Positions 13,608 to 24,146 are shown, counted from the first letter of the stretch. The stretch is 39,480 bases of DNA from Pedobacter sp. ISL-64 (GCF_018613605.1 NZ_JAGGPU010000003.1:1-39480); one strand, 5' to 3'. Numbers and translations: made by a program. The notes: generated by a model from the sequence alone, not told the origin.

Positions 13608-15542
13608 TTAGTAGCCAGGATTTTGATATGCTTTCTTTGCCTCGTCAGGCATTTGCATGCCATCTATCTGCCCTTGTGGAATTGGACGGAGATAAAGATT
13701 TGGTGTAATCGTTCTGGTAACCGTTACTGGTGTATGGTCGCCATATCCTGTACCACAAATGCTGAAAGTAGTGGATAACTCTGCCCATTTTTGCGTTCTA
13801 ATAAGGTCGAATCTCCTGTATCCTTCCGCATAATATTCACGCGATCGCTCTGCTAAAATATAATTGATATCAATTGTTGCTGGGGTTGCGGCAATCATGG
13901 CTGCACTATTGTCGGCTACTTTTGCCACATTACCATTATTATCCCAACGCCATTTTCCGGCACGGGCCCTCACCACATTGATCAGTTCGCGCGCACTTTT
14001 ACCTGCTTTGGGTGTAGCACCTTTTACAGCAGCTTCGGCAGCAACGAAGTAAAGTTCAGAAAACTTTGCAATAGGATAAGGCCGGGTACTACCTGCATTT
14101 GGCTGACCTAAGCCCGTGCCATTATCTGTACGGTAAGGCCCCAGTTTCCAAAGACCCGGATAAACGATTCTGCTTATTCCCGCTGGGGAAATTACATAAT
14201 CTGCCCTTCCTGGTAGTGTGCCGGCGCCAACATTACTTGTTCCGGCTCCGCTTGGATAACTTACGGCGCTATTATCAGCATCCAGAAAGGTTAAAACAGC
14301 ATTTCCGGGAACGATAGACAAGCCATTGGCATTAACCAAAGAGGCAGGGGCCGATTCTGGAGGGTTATATCCTTTAGGCCAATTTCCACGATATACCGTT
14401 GTAAAGGTACCATCATAACGCGAATCCAATGTTTTATCGGCAAAAGTATTTTTAAACACTTCAATAGGTGGAGCCATCCGGTTCCACGGCCTGCCAAGGT
14501 GTTGCTCTGCTTCACGCTGAACCGAACTGATTCCTCCGCTTCTGATATTGGTGTAATTCCAGGTCATCATCCAACCTGCAAAATTATCAGGCGCCCCACC
14601 ACTACCGAAGGTTAAACTACCGCCATTAAAACGTTCGCTCGTTTGGGTATGATCAGCATATAGCAACATTTCTTTATTACGGTCATTCGATCCTAAATTC
14701 ACATCCTAATAAGTATCTACCAAACCGTAAGATCCAGGACTTTCGATAGCTGCAGTTGAAACATCATAAGCCTGCTGAAAATACCAGTTTGCATCATGTC
14801 CGTCAGGATCAGTACGGTTTGCTGCAGGATAAGTTGGGATATTGTTAGGATTTTGCAACCACCACCCATAAGTTAGGTAGGCTTTTGCCAAATACAGCCG
14901 TGCCAAAGTTTTTGTTACTCCTCCTGTAACGCGGGCTGCAACAGGTAAATCGGCAACAGCAGTCAATAAATCAGGAAATACTGCCTTTGTATATACCTCG
15001 GGAACTGTATTGCGAACCGATGTTCTTACGGGACTGGTATTGAATTTAAGTGGTCCGGCACCCAAATCGAGTGGCACCCCACCAAAGGTCTGTACCAATA
15101 AAAAATAATCAAAGGCGCGGAAGAATCTTGCTTCGGCAACCAATGAAGAGGCAATACCTGCGGCACTGGCATTCTCAATTACGCCACTTGCTGTATTAAT
15201 ATTCGGAAAGGCTTCTCCCCATAATACGCTACTGGGATAACTTGTAGAAAGTATCGACCCCACACCTGAACAATCCATATCCTTAAAATTTCCATCAGCA
15301 TCTTTGCCCCAAGTAGCCTCATCGGTACCGGTAATTAGCGAATTATAATAATAGGCCTGCCCATACATGTTGCGGAGGTGACCGTACATTGCTGTAAGGC
15401 CGCCATTTACCCCTGTTACTGTTTTAAAATAATCTGGTGTAAAGAGACTGCGGGGTTCTTCTTCAAGAATTTTTTTACAGCCTGAGAAAACGACCATCCC
15501 AAGCCAAATACTCAATGTTATATTTAAATGTATACGTTTCAT
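13608..15542 (-). pseudogene. SusD/RagB-like glycan-binding lipoprotein interrupted by one amber codon
   Basis: Outer-surface SusD-family lipoprotein that would cap the SusC channel and bind oligosaccharides. The signal peptide ends in the lipobox FSGC (Cys22), followed by KKILEEEPRSLFTPDYF. TPR-like helices and a RagB/SusD C-terminus (IAKFSELYFVAAEAAVKGA, ILAERSREYYAEGYRRFDLIR, YLRPIPQGQID) follow. The frame is one: codons 1-278 (15542-14709), then TAG at 14708-14706, then GAT GTG and 363 more codons to TAG at 13608. Without the TAG it is 644 residues, a normal length. A single C-to-T change from CAG would explain it. Alternatives are a sequencing error or amber readthrough. The second half could start at GTG 14702 but would lack a signal peptide. 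Confidence 0.85.
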
Positions 15543-15551
15543 ATCGGTATA

Positions 15552-18500
15552 TTAAAATGTTAAATTAAGACCAGCTACGTAGTTACGGGTAGATGGGGTA
15601 TTGGTACCAATGGTTAAAATTCTCCGCGGATAAACCGATGCTACCGCAGCGTTTTCATCGCCGTATGAATTTGTTTCAGGATCCATGCCCGACTCGCGGT
15701 GATATGGAGAGAACATCACAAAAGGATTTTGAACGGTTAAGTACATCCGAAGCTTCAATCTAGAATCTTTTAACAAACTTCGATTGAAATCATAGCCTAA
15801 AGAGATCGTCCGGATTTTTAAGAAAGAAGCATCAAAATAACCTAATGTACTTCCATACTTAGGGTTATCACCGCTTGCAATACCGCCAGGTTTCGGATAT
15901 TTTGCTCCTGTATTTTCAGGTGTCCAATAATCAACTTTAACGTTGTTTCTTCTACCAGATAAGAGATTCAGGTATCCGGAAGAACCATATAATGTACTAA
16001 GCAAAATTCCACCGTCTTTAAATAATCCTACTACATTGAGGTCAAATCCTTTATAAGCTACTCTTGTATTGAATCCTCCTGATAATTTAGGATCCACATC
16101 CATGATCTGTCTATCTGCTGCTCCGATAGGTCTTGTTGGTTTGCCGGTCGCATCAAAATCGCCCGTGTATTTTACTTTAACCATCCCCACATTACCGCCT
16201 GGCTCTAAAACATTCAGATATGGATCTCCGGCCTGCCACAAACCTACTTTTTCAAAATCAAAAATGGCATTGATGTTATGGCCTACGAACCAAGCATTCC
16301 CTTCGTCTCTGGTTTGGCCTGATGCAAGGGCAACGAGTTTGTTTCGGTTTGCATAAAGATTAAATCCCACATCCCACGACCAGCCTCCTTTATCGTTAAA
16401 AATATTACCGTTAACACTCAGTTCCCACCCTTTATTCTGTGTTTGTCCGATGTTTGCGGTATAACTGCCCACACCTGCGGTAGAAGGTAGTGCAACGCCT
16501 AATAATATATCTTTGGTGTTGGTTACATAGTATTCAAATGTTCCTGTCAGTCTGCTTTTTAGTAAGGAGAAATCGAGGCCATAGTTCCAGGTTTGTGAAT
16601 ATTCCCAGCCTAAACCCGGACTTGGTAACTGAGAAACATAATAGCCTGTGGCATAGTTGTTATCGCCAAAATTGTAAGGACGCGAACTTAGCAAACCAAG
16701 GGTTTGATATGGATTTACCGCCTGGTTTGATGTTTGACCGTAACCCACTCTGATCTTCAACCTGTCGATAGCAGTTATCCCTTTCATGAAATTTTCATTC
16801 ATCAGGTTCCAACCCACAGAAACAGCCGGATAAGTATTCCATTTATGCCCTGGCGCCAAGCGTGATGACGCGTCAGATCTGATGGTTGCACTGATTAAAT
16901 AGCGATTATCATAGGCATACATCACTCTTCCCATGTAAGACATAAGTCCACTTAAGCGGTAGTCGCCGTTACCGATTGTTAATTCTCCATTGGCCTGACC
17001 AAGATTGTAAAACTGAAAAGCATCAGACGGAATATCACGTGCTGACATGGATGACGAATTGAACTTATTCTGTTCAGCAGAATATAAGGCCACTACATTG
17101 ATGTTGTGCTTTTCTGAGAAGGTTCTGTCATAAGTCAATAAATTCTCAAGTGTCCAATGGTAGGTTTGCGAATTGCTAACCCCAGCGGTAGAAACCGTAG
17201 TGGCAGTGGCACTTCCAATTCCAACGCCTGTATAGTTACCATTGTTGCTCTGGATAAAATCAAGGCCGAGATTGGTACGGTATTTTAGTCCTTTTACCCA
17301 TGGAATGTTAACCTCACCATAAAATGAATTATAGGTAGCAAAGCCACGCGTTTCATTAAGCCATTTATCACTGAGATTCTTAGTGAGTTCGCGGGTGTAA
17401 ATCCACGATTCATCCTGAGGCATCCTGATTGTTCTTTTCAGGCTGCCATCTGCATTGTAAGGATTTGCGATAGGCGAATTGCTAAGGATGCCATAAACGC
17501 CGAGCTGGTTGCCTTCACTTAAGTTGTAATTGTTATTGGTGGTAAATCCAATCCTTAAGAAACTGGCAATTTGCTGATCCATGGATGCTTTCATTGAATA
17601 CCGGGTGTACTGTTGAGTTGGGATCAGACTTTGATTCTGATAATAGCCGCCCCCAAAACTGTAACTGCCAGTAGTAGATCCACCAGATACACCAACATCA
17701 TGACTGGTTACAACTGCTGATTTATTATAGAATAAATCTTGCCAATCGGTATTTACGTCGTTAGATTCATCTGCGCCATTGGTTGTAAATAATCCAGCTG
17801 CCTTGCGCAGGGCAACAAATTCTGGTCCATCCATCATTGGATATTTGGCAAAAAGGGTTTGTAAACCAGTATATGAATTATAGGATACTTTAGCGGGAGC
17901 TCCTTGTTGACCACGGTTAGTGGTGATCAATATCACTCCATTCGCTCCTCTTGAGCCATAAATCGCAGTAGCAGAAGCATCTTTCAAAATATCTAAACTT
18001 TTAATGTCGTTGGGATTGATATCACCAATGGAACCTGGAAATGGGATCCCATCAAGCACCACCAACGGATCATTGCTGGCTGAAAGTGAACGCTGACCGC
18101 GGATCAGAATCTGCATGGTTGCACCCGGCTTGGTAGAAGTTTGTGAAATGTTTACTCCTGCTATTCGACCTTGGATAGCCTGTGCTACATTGGGTGCGGG
18201 TATTTCACGAACTCTATCGCCCGATATATTTGCCACAGAACCCGTTACCGATTCTTTGCGCTGGGTTCCATAGCCCACCACTACAACTTGTTCAAGTTCA
18301 GCAGCGCTCGGAAGTAATGTCACATTGATTTCGGTTTGATTTCTGACCGGAACCTCGCGACTTGTAAATCCGATGTAAGAAAACACCAGTACCGAATTGC
18401 TTGTTGGAACCGCAATACTAAAGTTTCCTGTGCCCAGTGTTGTTGTACTGGTTGAGGTTCCTTTGACCAGTATACTTACGCCTGGAAGGGGTTTTCCCTG

Positions 18501-18647
18501 ATCATCCACAACACGCCCTTTTACTTGGGTTTGTGCATGTGCAGCAACCACAAAAAGTGCAAAAAAAGCAATCAGTGATAGTTTGGCTAGACATTTGGAA
18601 AGTCCTGCACCAGGCTTTACAAAAAACTGTAAAAATTCATTCCTCAT
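15552..18647 (-). CDS. SusC/RagA family TonB-dependent outer membrane transporter
   Basis: Outer-membrane transporter of 1031 residues that imports oligosaccharides using TonB energy. A signal peptide (to about residue 38, AAHA-QTQ) is followed by a CarboxypepD-regulatory-like domain (about 42-120: KGRVVDDQGKPLPGVSILVKG), the TonB box/SusC motif (LEQVVVVGYGTQRKESVTGS), the plug domain (about 128-240, with NPNDIKSLDILKDASATAIY and GSRGANGVI) and a beta barrel ending in NYVAGLNLTF. Length and ending are intact. susD follows after 9 bp. The leader of about 150 nt carries the putative HTCS element at 18795-18828. Substrate should be xylan-derived oligosaccharides, from the neighbours. Confidence 0.95.
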   Translation of the reverse strand: MRNEFLQFFVKPGAGLSKCLAKLSLIAFFALFVVAAHAQTQVKGRVVDDQGKPLPGVSILVKGTSTSTTTLGTGNFSIAVPTSNSVLVFSYIGFTSREVPVRNQTEINVTLLPSAAELEQVVVVGYGTQRKESVTGSVANISGDRVREIPAPNVAQAIQGRIAGVNISQTSTKPGATMQILIRGQRSLSASNDPLVVLDGIPFPGSIGDINPNDIKSLDILKDASATAIYGSRGANGVILITTNRGQQGAPAKVSYNSYTGLQTLFAKYPMMDGPEFVALRKAAGLFTTNGADESNDVNTDWQDLFYNKSAVVTSHDVGVSGGSTTGSYSFGGGYYQNQSLIPTQQYTRYSMKASMDQQIASFLRIGFTTNNNYNLSEGNQLGVYGILSNSPIANPYNADGSLKRTIRMPQDESWIYTRELTKNLSDKWLNETRGFATYNSFYGEVNIPWVKGLKYRTNLGLDFIQSNNGNYTGVGIGSATATTVSTAGVSNSQTYHWTLENLLTYDRTFSEKHNINVVALYSAEQNKFNSSSMSARDIPSDAFQFYNLGQANGELTIGNGDYRLSGLMSYMGRVMYAYDNRYLISATIRSDASSRLAPGHKWNTYPAVSVGWNLMNENFMKGITAIDRLKIRVGYGQTSNQAVNPYQTLGLLSSRPYNFGDNNYATGYYVSQLPSPGLGWEYSQTWNYGLDFSLLKSRLTGTFEYYVTNTKDILLGVALPSTAGVGSYTANIGQTQNKGWELSVNGNIFNDKGGWSWDVGFNLYANRNKLVALASGQTRDEGNAWFVGHNINAIFDFEKVGLWQAGDPYLNVLEPGGNVGMVKVKYTGDFDATGKPTRPIGAADRQIMDVDPKLSGGFNTRVAYKGFDLNVVGLFKDGGILLSTLYGSSGYLNLLSGRRNNVKVDYWTPENTGAKYPKPGGIASGDNPKYGSTLGYFDASFLKIRTISLGYDFNRSLLKDSRLKLRMYLTVQNPFVMFSPYHRESGMDPETNSYGDENAAVASVYPRRILTIGTNTPSTRNYVAGLNLTF

Positions 18648-18689
18648 AAAAATTTGGTTTATAATGGTTAAAATTCATGCTTCACGCAG

Positions 18690-18729
18690 TAATGAGCCGA
18701 CTGGTTATCCAAAAAACTGGATAATGAGC
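18690..18729. repeat. TAATGAGC direct repeat and hairpin in the susC leader
   Basis: TAATGAGC occurs at 18690-18697 and 18722-18729, 32 bp apart (about three helical turns). Between them TTATCCA and TGGATAA form a 7-bp hairpin with a 6-nt loop. This lies between the HTCS-type element and the susC start and could affect regulation or mRNA stability. Confidence 0.35.
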
Positions 18730-18794
18730 ATCTCTAAAAGAAGCAGACAAGCATGATAGAGGTAAAGTTATTCGGTGAGCACAAAAGTGTAAGT

Positions 18795-18828
18795 GTCAAT
18801 TGTTCATAAATATGGAATAAATGTTCAA
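18795..18828 (-). promoter_or_regulatory. Putative HTCS binding element upstream of susC
   Basis: On the plus strand: GTCAATTGT, 12 nt, AATAAATGTTCAA. Both blocks and the spacing are identical to those at 34377-34410 in the HTCS/GH3 region, and a weaker copy lies at 29847-29880. It is 148 bp upstream of the susC start codon. Read in the direction of susC the gene-proximal block is ACAATTGAC. Confidence 0.65.
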
Positions 18829-19133
18829 AGGAAAGGATCGCCTAAAAACGATTATTAAGCAAAGTAAAGTCCTTCGACCACAAAACATGAAGCCATTTTA
18901 TGCAATCGATTGTAAACTAAATAGATGCAACAAAAAGTCACTTAAATAATCTTTAACACCAACAAATATTGAGGGTAGGTCACTTCGATTATTTATTTTT
19001 TTCGAAACGATAAAAAATTGCAGTAAAGATCTTTTCAAAAACTCGGAAATTTCGAATGTTGTTAGTGCTATAAACTTGAATTCTATTAATAATGCGCTTT
19101 TAGGGCTATTCTTTAGATATTTTATTATTAGTG

Positions 19134-19209
19134 TCGTCACCCTGAATTCATTTCAGGGTTTTAATAGCAGGAAAGATGCTGATCCCGAACATTCGGGACA
19201 GCATGACGA
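19134..19209. repeat. Composite extragenic palindromic element
   Basis: The ends TCGTCA (19134-19139) and TGACGA (19204-19209) are complementary. Inside are CCCTGAA/TTCAGGG (19140-19158) and ATGCTG/CAGCAT enclosing CCCGAA/TTCGGG (19176-19204). The whole can fold into a three-way structure. Such elements are common between genes of Sphingobacteriaceae (from memory). It lies in the 894-bp gap between GH97 and susC, which otherwise holds the susC leader and an uncertain relic. Confidence 0.7.
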
Positions 19210-19334
19210 TCGCGTGAGGTAAAGCAGCTGTAAACACTCACTAAGATTTAAATATTAATCGAACTCAGGTTATAAGTAAGATAGCAGCTTTTAGTTCAAG
19301 GGTGAATTGCACGTAATGTTATATTTATAAGAAT

Positions 19335-19523
19335 TTATTGTTGGTTCAACCATAATAGGATAGCCAGGTAATACTTACCCGGGATCCAGAACAAATTTTC
19401 AGCTCGATCTATCATTTGACAGCTAACAAGCGCTTGCCCTGAATCCGAGAAGTACGCTAAACCAAATTTAATTTCTTTTTCCCCATGCGTTATTTTGACA
19501 GCACAAAAAATGCTATTTATAGA
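19335..19523 (-). other. Open frame without start behind GH97, possible relic
   Basis: Starting from a TAA just after the GH97 stop, one minus-strand frame stays open for 62 codons. It reads AVKITHGEKEIKFGLAYFSD, SGQALVSCQMIDRAENLFWI and PGKYYLAILLWLNQQ. The pattern suggests a beta-sandwich C-terminus, but it has no start codon and I cannot name a family. Chance is possible. Confidence 0.2.
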
Positions 19524-19541
19524 TTATTTTCAGGTGGTTAG

Positions 19542-21476
19542 TTACTCAAAAACGGCTACGAAACCATCATTCTTTTTGAGGTCGATTTTCAATTCTCCAG
19601 AAGCTGGTATTTTTACTTCTTTGGCAACAAACCCATTGTAACTGTCGTTATCGTTTCCGGAGGAAATAAGTTTACCTGTTTTGTTTTTAAGAAAAGTAAG
19701 ATTTAACGCAAGGGATTTGTCGAGTGGCTCTCCATTCAATCCTGTAACATACCATTTCGAACCCGATTTTCTGGCTACAACATATAACTTGCCCGGGTAT
19801 CCATCAATAAATTTTACATCATCCCATTGAGCTGGCAACGCTTTTAAGAAATCTTTAACCTCAATAGGTACATGGCTCATTCCATCCGGCGTTTCGGCAT
19901 AGTGCTGTATGCCCGATAAAAAAGCCACTGATGTAGCCAGTTCGAATGCAGCGGTTGTTTTTCTTTCGATATTTGGGATCTTATATAAACACATCGGCGT
20001 AAAATCCATCGGATCAAACACATTTCTAATCATGGCACTGGCAACCATGTGTTGAGGTGCTTTATTGGCTGCATCTTGCCCAAATGTGATCATTTCGTAT
20101 CCCAGTACGGCTTCTGCGGTCATTAAATTTGGATATGTTCGTTGCAATCCCCTGGGCAGTGTAGCCCCATGAAAATTGACCAACAAATGGTGGGCGGCGG
20201 CATCGGTTAAAATATCATGATAGTAAGCAATCATAGACTGTCCGTCGCCACCAAAAAAATCGATTTTGATGCCTTTAACGCCCATTTCTTCAAGCCTGCT
20301 AAACTCCTTCACCCGTTTCTCATGCGTTAACAGTTTATCTCTCGGTGTAAATTTTACGGTATTCCAATCCCCTGCTGAATTATACCAGAGCAACATGCCC
20401 ACATTTTTTTTTCTTGCGTAGTCAACCAAAACCGCAACCGAATCATATCCAATAGTCTGATCCCAATTTGCATCGATCAAACAATACTGCCAGTTCATAT
20501 CGGCAGCGTAATCAATATATTTTTTCTGAACGGGATATATCGTTGCCTTATCCTTTTCCAACACCCAGCTCCATGCGGCTTTTCCGGGCTTTACGAACGA
20601 TAAATCTTTTAATCTTGACGCAGGGGCGAGATCTGTACCAAGCGTCGACTCCATAATTGTAGCCAGATCGCCTATGGCAATGATCCGCCAGGGCGTAATC
20701 CATGGAAGCGTAGATTCGGGATAAAGAGCTCCTCCTTTTATTTTTTCAGCTTCTTGCGGAAAATTGATCTGATATTCTCCACCGGGTGATAAACGTTGTA
20801 AAGAGGTGCCACAATAATTTCTTTCCAAGCCAGCTTCTGTAAGCATCACCCAGGTATCGCCTGTTTTAAATAGAGCAGGATATACCCACCCGTTAGCACT
20901 GGAAGATGGCGTACCTACCGGGATGGCCATATTATAATATACTTCGTAAGAAGGATTGGTATGTTCAAATCCTGTTTGTGCCTCGGCTTTGGCCTGCAAC
21001 CAGGCCAACGTACCTTCGGTAAAGTGAAAACTTGTCTGTTCTGATTGTATTTTTCTTAACGATGGATCTTTTTCCGGAAATTCGTAACGAAAGGCCGCCC
21101 CATCATTAGAAACACGAAAAATAATATTCATACTTTTGCCTGTTGGCGTTCTGGTCGATATCACCAATTCATTTGCCGAATAGGTAATCGATTTCTTTTT
21201 TGCATTGAACATTACATAAGTCTCTTTCAATTTTCGCTCAGCAGCATGAACAACTTTTAATGCCCTTGTAAAGTCTTCATCTTCTCTGATAATGCCTAGT
21301 TTAGAATTTTGTAAGATTGTTTTTTTACTCCTGGTAATGCTGTAGGTTCCCTGAGCGGGATTACAGGTCAGAACGATTTTCTGATCAGGACTTAAAACAC
21401 GGTAGCTGACCGCTTCCTGTGCATAAATGCAGGTATTTACAATGGTAAAAATGATAAATAAACGGATAAATTTCAT
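19542..21476 (-). CDS. Glycoside hydrolase family 97 (alpha-galactosidase/alpha-glucosidase-like)
   Basis: Exo-acting GH97 enzyme of 644 residues with a signal peptide (to about residue 19, CIYA-QEAV), so periplasmic or secreted. The N-terminal GH97_N beta-sandwich (about 25-280) is followed by the catalytic TIM barrel (about 295-540) and a C-terminal beta domain. The barrel carries MGVKGIKIDFFGGDGQ with Asp406; an aspartate here is what retaining members use as nucleophile, while inverting SusB-type members lack it, so I infer a retaining alpha-galactosidase-type enzyme. NFHGATLPRGLQRTYPNLMT with Glu455 in TAEA follows. It lies 10 bp after GH95, so they form one transcript. In cereal xylan loci GH97 removes galactose caps. 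Confidence 0.9.
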   Translation of the reverse strand: MKFIRLFIIFTIVNTCIYAQEAVSYRVLSPDQKIVLTCNPAQGTYSITRSKKTILQNSKLGIIREDEDFTRALKVVHAAERKLKETYVMFNAKKKSITYSANELVISTRTPTGKSMNIIFRVSNDGAAFRYEFPEKDPSLRKIQSEQTSFHFTEGTLAWLQAKAEAQTGFEHTNPSYEVYYNMAIPVGTPSSSANGWVYPALFKTGDTWVMLTEAGLERNYCGTSLQRLSPGGEYQINFPQEAEKIKGGALYPESTLPWITPWRIIAIGDLATIMESTLGTDLAPASRLKDLSFVKPGKAAWSWVLEKDKATIYPVQKKYIDYAADMNWQYCLIDANWDQTIGYDSVAVLVDYARKKNVGMLLWYNSAGDWNTVKFTPRDKLLTHEKRVKEFSRLEEMGVKGIKIDFFGGDGQSMIAYYHDILTDAAAHHLLVNFHGATLPRGLQRTYPNLMTAEAVLGYEMITFGQDAANKAPQHMVASAMIRNVFDPMDFTPMCLYKIPNIERKTTAAFELATSVAFLSGIQHYAETPDGMSHVPIEVKDFLKALPAQWDDVKFIDGYPGKLYVVARKSGSKWYVTGLNGEPLDKSLALNLTFLKNKTGKLISSGNDNDSYNGFVAKEVKIPASGELKIDLKKNDGFVAVFE

Positions 21477-21486
21477 GAGGTTCTAA

Positions 21487-23973
21487 TTATTTGAGCAGCA
21501 GCGTATATAACCTGCCTGGTTTAGTTGATATATCGTAAACAAAAGTCTTTTTCAAAGGAGTAGCGGTTAAACGGACTTCGGGCGATACAATAGGTTCCTG
21601 GGTTTCGGTAATGGAATAGAACATATTTGGATTAGTACCAACTGCATTTTTCAATTCAATAAGGTCGCTTTTCATTTCATTTGGTACCCTCAACCGTAAA
21701 TTCCCCCCAAGCGTTGATTTAATTACGGCTTTAATTACCTGCCCATTAGACCATTCGAGGCTGAGTACCTCAAAGCCTCCCCTGGCCCTTAATCCCCTAA
21801 TGGAACCTTTTTCCTTCCATACATCTGGCAAAGCAGGCAATAAATGCAATGCCTCATCGGCACTTTGCATCAGCATCTCGGTAATACCGGAGGTACAACC
21901 AAAATTACCATCTATCTGAAACGGTGGATGGGCATCAAAAAGATTATTGTAAGTGCCACCACCGCCCGGATTAACGCCTAGTGGTGTGAGTTGGTTTTGA
22001 ATCAGTTGGTAGGCATGATTTCCATCCTGCATCCTTGCCCACCAGTTTATTTTCCAGCCCATACTCCATCCGGTAGATACATCGCCTCTTTGAAGCAAGG
22101 TATTTTTTGCAGCAGCATAAAGTAAGGGCGTACGGTAGGCAGAAATCTGGTTGGAAGGGAATAAACCATAAAGGTGAGAAATATGTCGGTGTTTATCGTT
22201 CGGACTGTCTATATCATCCAGCCATTCTTGTAATTGGCCGTGTTTGCCAATGTGCATAGGCGATAACTTATTGCGCATCTGCAATAAACTATCGGCAAAA
22301 ACACCGTCAACTCCAAGTATTTTGGCCGCACGGATAGTGGTAGAAAACACATCGAAAACAATTTGGTTATCCATGGTGGTACCCGCATCAATAGAGGAGC
22401 CTCCATGTGCCGCAGGGGCATTTTCAGGAGAAGTACCTGGATTAACCACCAAATACTTCAGTGTTGGGTGCAGCACCAGAAAATCTTTGTAAAAAATTGC
22501 GGCATCTTTTAAAACAGGATAGACGCTTTTAAGGTATTTGCGATCTCCTCCATAAAGGTAATGTTCCCAAAGATGCTGACTGGCCCAGCCACCGCCACCG
22601 TTCCAGATTCCCCAGAATGCACCATCCACTGGGCCGGTGCTTCTCCAGATATCGCTATTGTGATGCGCCATCCAGCCCCTTGCGCCGTACATGTTTTTGG
22701 CAGTGGCCTTGCCCGTTTCAGCCATTTCACCTACCATTTTAAGAAAGGGCTGGTGCAGCTCGGGCAAATTGGTCGGCTCTGCGGGCCAATAATTCATTTG
22801 AGCGTTAATATTAATGGTGTATTTACTGTCCCAGGGTGGGTAAAGCTTATCATTCCAGATGCCTTGTAAATTGGCAGGCTGCCCCTCGGGCTGAGAAGAA
22901 CTGATTAACAGATAGCGGCCAAACTGGTAATATAGATTAACAAACTGAAGATCTGTTGTATTCCTGAAATTCATTAGCCTTTTGTCTGTTGGTAAGTCCA
23001 TACCACCGCTCCCCCCTAAATCAAGCTGAACACGATTGAAGTATTTGTGATAGTTGATGAGATGGGTAGCCAGAATTTTATCATAAGATTTCGCCGAGGC
23101 CCGGTTCAGGTACTCCAATGCCCGTTTAGCGGCATTGCCGCTGATGTCATTATAATGGTTAAAATTGGTAGCTATGGAAATGAAAATGGTTACCGCATTG
23201 GCATGCTCAACAACAATACTCGAATCGGTAGCTGTTAATGTACCCCCTTCATTGCTGAATCTGCTGATTACGTTGTATTTTACAAGCCCTTTGACACCTT
23301 CATGATCGCTGGTCAACCCTTCCATTACCAGATCTTTAACAGCAGAGGTACTGATTGAAACCTTTTTATGGGGTGTGGTGTAATTTGCGGTAAAAGAAAT
23401 GCTGGCGGCTTTTGTGGCGGTAAGTTTTATTACCACCACGCGATTACCGTGTGCGGCAAAAGCTGTTCGGGTATAAGTTACATCGCCAATGTTATAGCTT
23501 GTTTTACTTAGGGCGTTTTCGATATCGAGTTCTCTATAGTAGTTTTGGTACTTTTCATGATCTGGGAAAACGAGTTGAAGATTACCGGCCGGCTGAAAGA
23601 TCTGCCCGGATGATTTTTTTCCAAACATGATTTTATTGGCCAGACTTTCAGCTTCCTTATGCTTCCCTTGAAAAATGAGTGCGCGGATTTCAGGTAAATG
23701 GCTCAAAGTTTCCGGAACATCATTTTGATAGGGACTACCACTCCAAAGGCTGTGTTCATTTAGTTTTATCACTTCTTTTGCCACGTTACCATAAATCATT
23801 GCCCCTAAAAAGCCATTACCAACAGGAAGCGCATTTTCCCAAACAGTACCTGCAGGTTGGTCGTACCAAAGCTTTAATTTTGATTTTTTAGGTACCTGTG
23901 CAAATGCCAGAGTACCTGTTAAAAGGAATAGAATTATCTTACTGAATCTCAGTACCATGTTATGGATATTCAT
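21487..23973 (-). CDS. Glycoside hydrolase family 95 (alpha-L-fucosidase/alpha-L-galactosidase)
   Basis: Inverting GH95 enzyme of 828 residues with a signal peptide ([14 protein letters not shown]). The N-terminal beta domain opens with [20 protein letters not shown] and [12 protein letters not shown], which is characteristic. The (alpha/alpha)6 catalytic part shows [18 protein letters not shown] and [20 protein letters not shown], and the ending holds [20 protein letters not shown]. The frame can start two codons earlier at a TTG; I chose the ATG at 23973. Substrate is L-fucose or L-galactose; in a xylan locus the alpha-L-galactosidase role known from complex xylan PULs is more likely (inference). 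It is 300 bp downstream of GH127 with a repeat element between them. Confidence 0.92.
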   Translation of the reverse strand: MNIHNMVLRFSKIILFLLTGTLAFAQVPKKSKLKLWYDQPAGTVWENALPVGNGFLGAMIYGNVAKEVIKLNEHSLWSGSPYQNDVPETLSHLPEIRALIFQGKHKEAESLANKIMFGKKSSGQIFQPAGNLQLVFPDHEKYQNYYRELDIENALSKTSYNIGDVTYTRTAFAAHGNRVVVIKLTATKAASISFTANYTTPHKKVSISTSAVKDLVMEGLTSDHEGVKGLVKYNVISRFSNEGGTLTATDSSIVVEHANAVTIFISIATNFNHYNDISGNAAKRALEYLNRASAKSYDKILATHLINYHKYFNRVQLDLGGSGGMDLPTDKRLMNFRNTTDLQFVNLYYQFGRYLLISSSQPEGQPANLQGIWNDKLYPPWDSKYTININAQMNYWPAEPTNLPELHQPFLKMVGEMAETGKATAKNMYGARGWMAHHNSDIWRSTGPVDGAFWGIWNGGGGWASQHLWEHYLYGGDRKYLKSVYPVLKDAAIFYKDFLVLHPTLKYLVVNPGTSPENAPAAHGGSSIDAGTTMDNQIVFDVFSTTIRAAKILGVDGVFADSLLQMRNKLSPMHIGKHGQLQEWLDDIDSPNDKHRHISHLYGLFPSNQISAYRTPLLYAAAKNTLLQRGDVSTGWSMGWKINWWARMQDGNHAYQLIQNQLTPLGVNPGGGGTYNNLFDAHPPFQIDGNFGCTSGITEMLMQSADEALHLLPALPDVWKEKGSIRGLRARGGFEVLSLEWSNGQVIKAVIKSTLGGNLRLRVPNEMKSDLIELKNAVGTNPNMFYSITETQEPIVSPEVRLTATPLKKTFVYDISTKPGRLYTLLLK

Positions 23974-24056
23974 TGACAAAGGGATCTAATTGTTAAATTT
24001 CTTAATCGTTATATTAAAACTACTGGCATTACAACAATGTTATTAAATTAAGCGCT

Positions 24057-24146
24057 TTTAACCACAGATGCGCACGGATAAACACGGGTTTTCATATCTG
24101 TGTCATCCCTTCTATCTCCCGAAAATCGGGACAAGTTGTGGTTAAA
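24057..24146. repeat. Extragenic repeat inside the enzyme operon
   Basis: TTTAACCACA (24057-24066) and TGTGGTTAAA (24137-24146) are perfect inverted ends of a 90-bp element. Inside, CACAGAT pairs with ATCTGTG and CCCGA with TCGGG. Downstream on the plus strand AGGCAT/ATGCCT (24186-24201) forms another short hairpin. The element separates GH127 from GH95 and is the only large gap between the five enzyme genes. Confidence 0.6.

Noticed and set aside
13608..14702. A separate 364-residue gene starting at GTG, apart from the 278-residue gene upstream
   Set aside because: Both lie in one frame separated only by TAG, and together they form one normal SusD; the second half has no signal peptide or ribosome binding site.
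18898..19140. An 80-codon minus-strand frame in the GH97-susC gap
   Set aside because: Very AT-rich, low-complexity composition, overlaps the palindromic element, no ribosome binding site and no recognisable motif.
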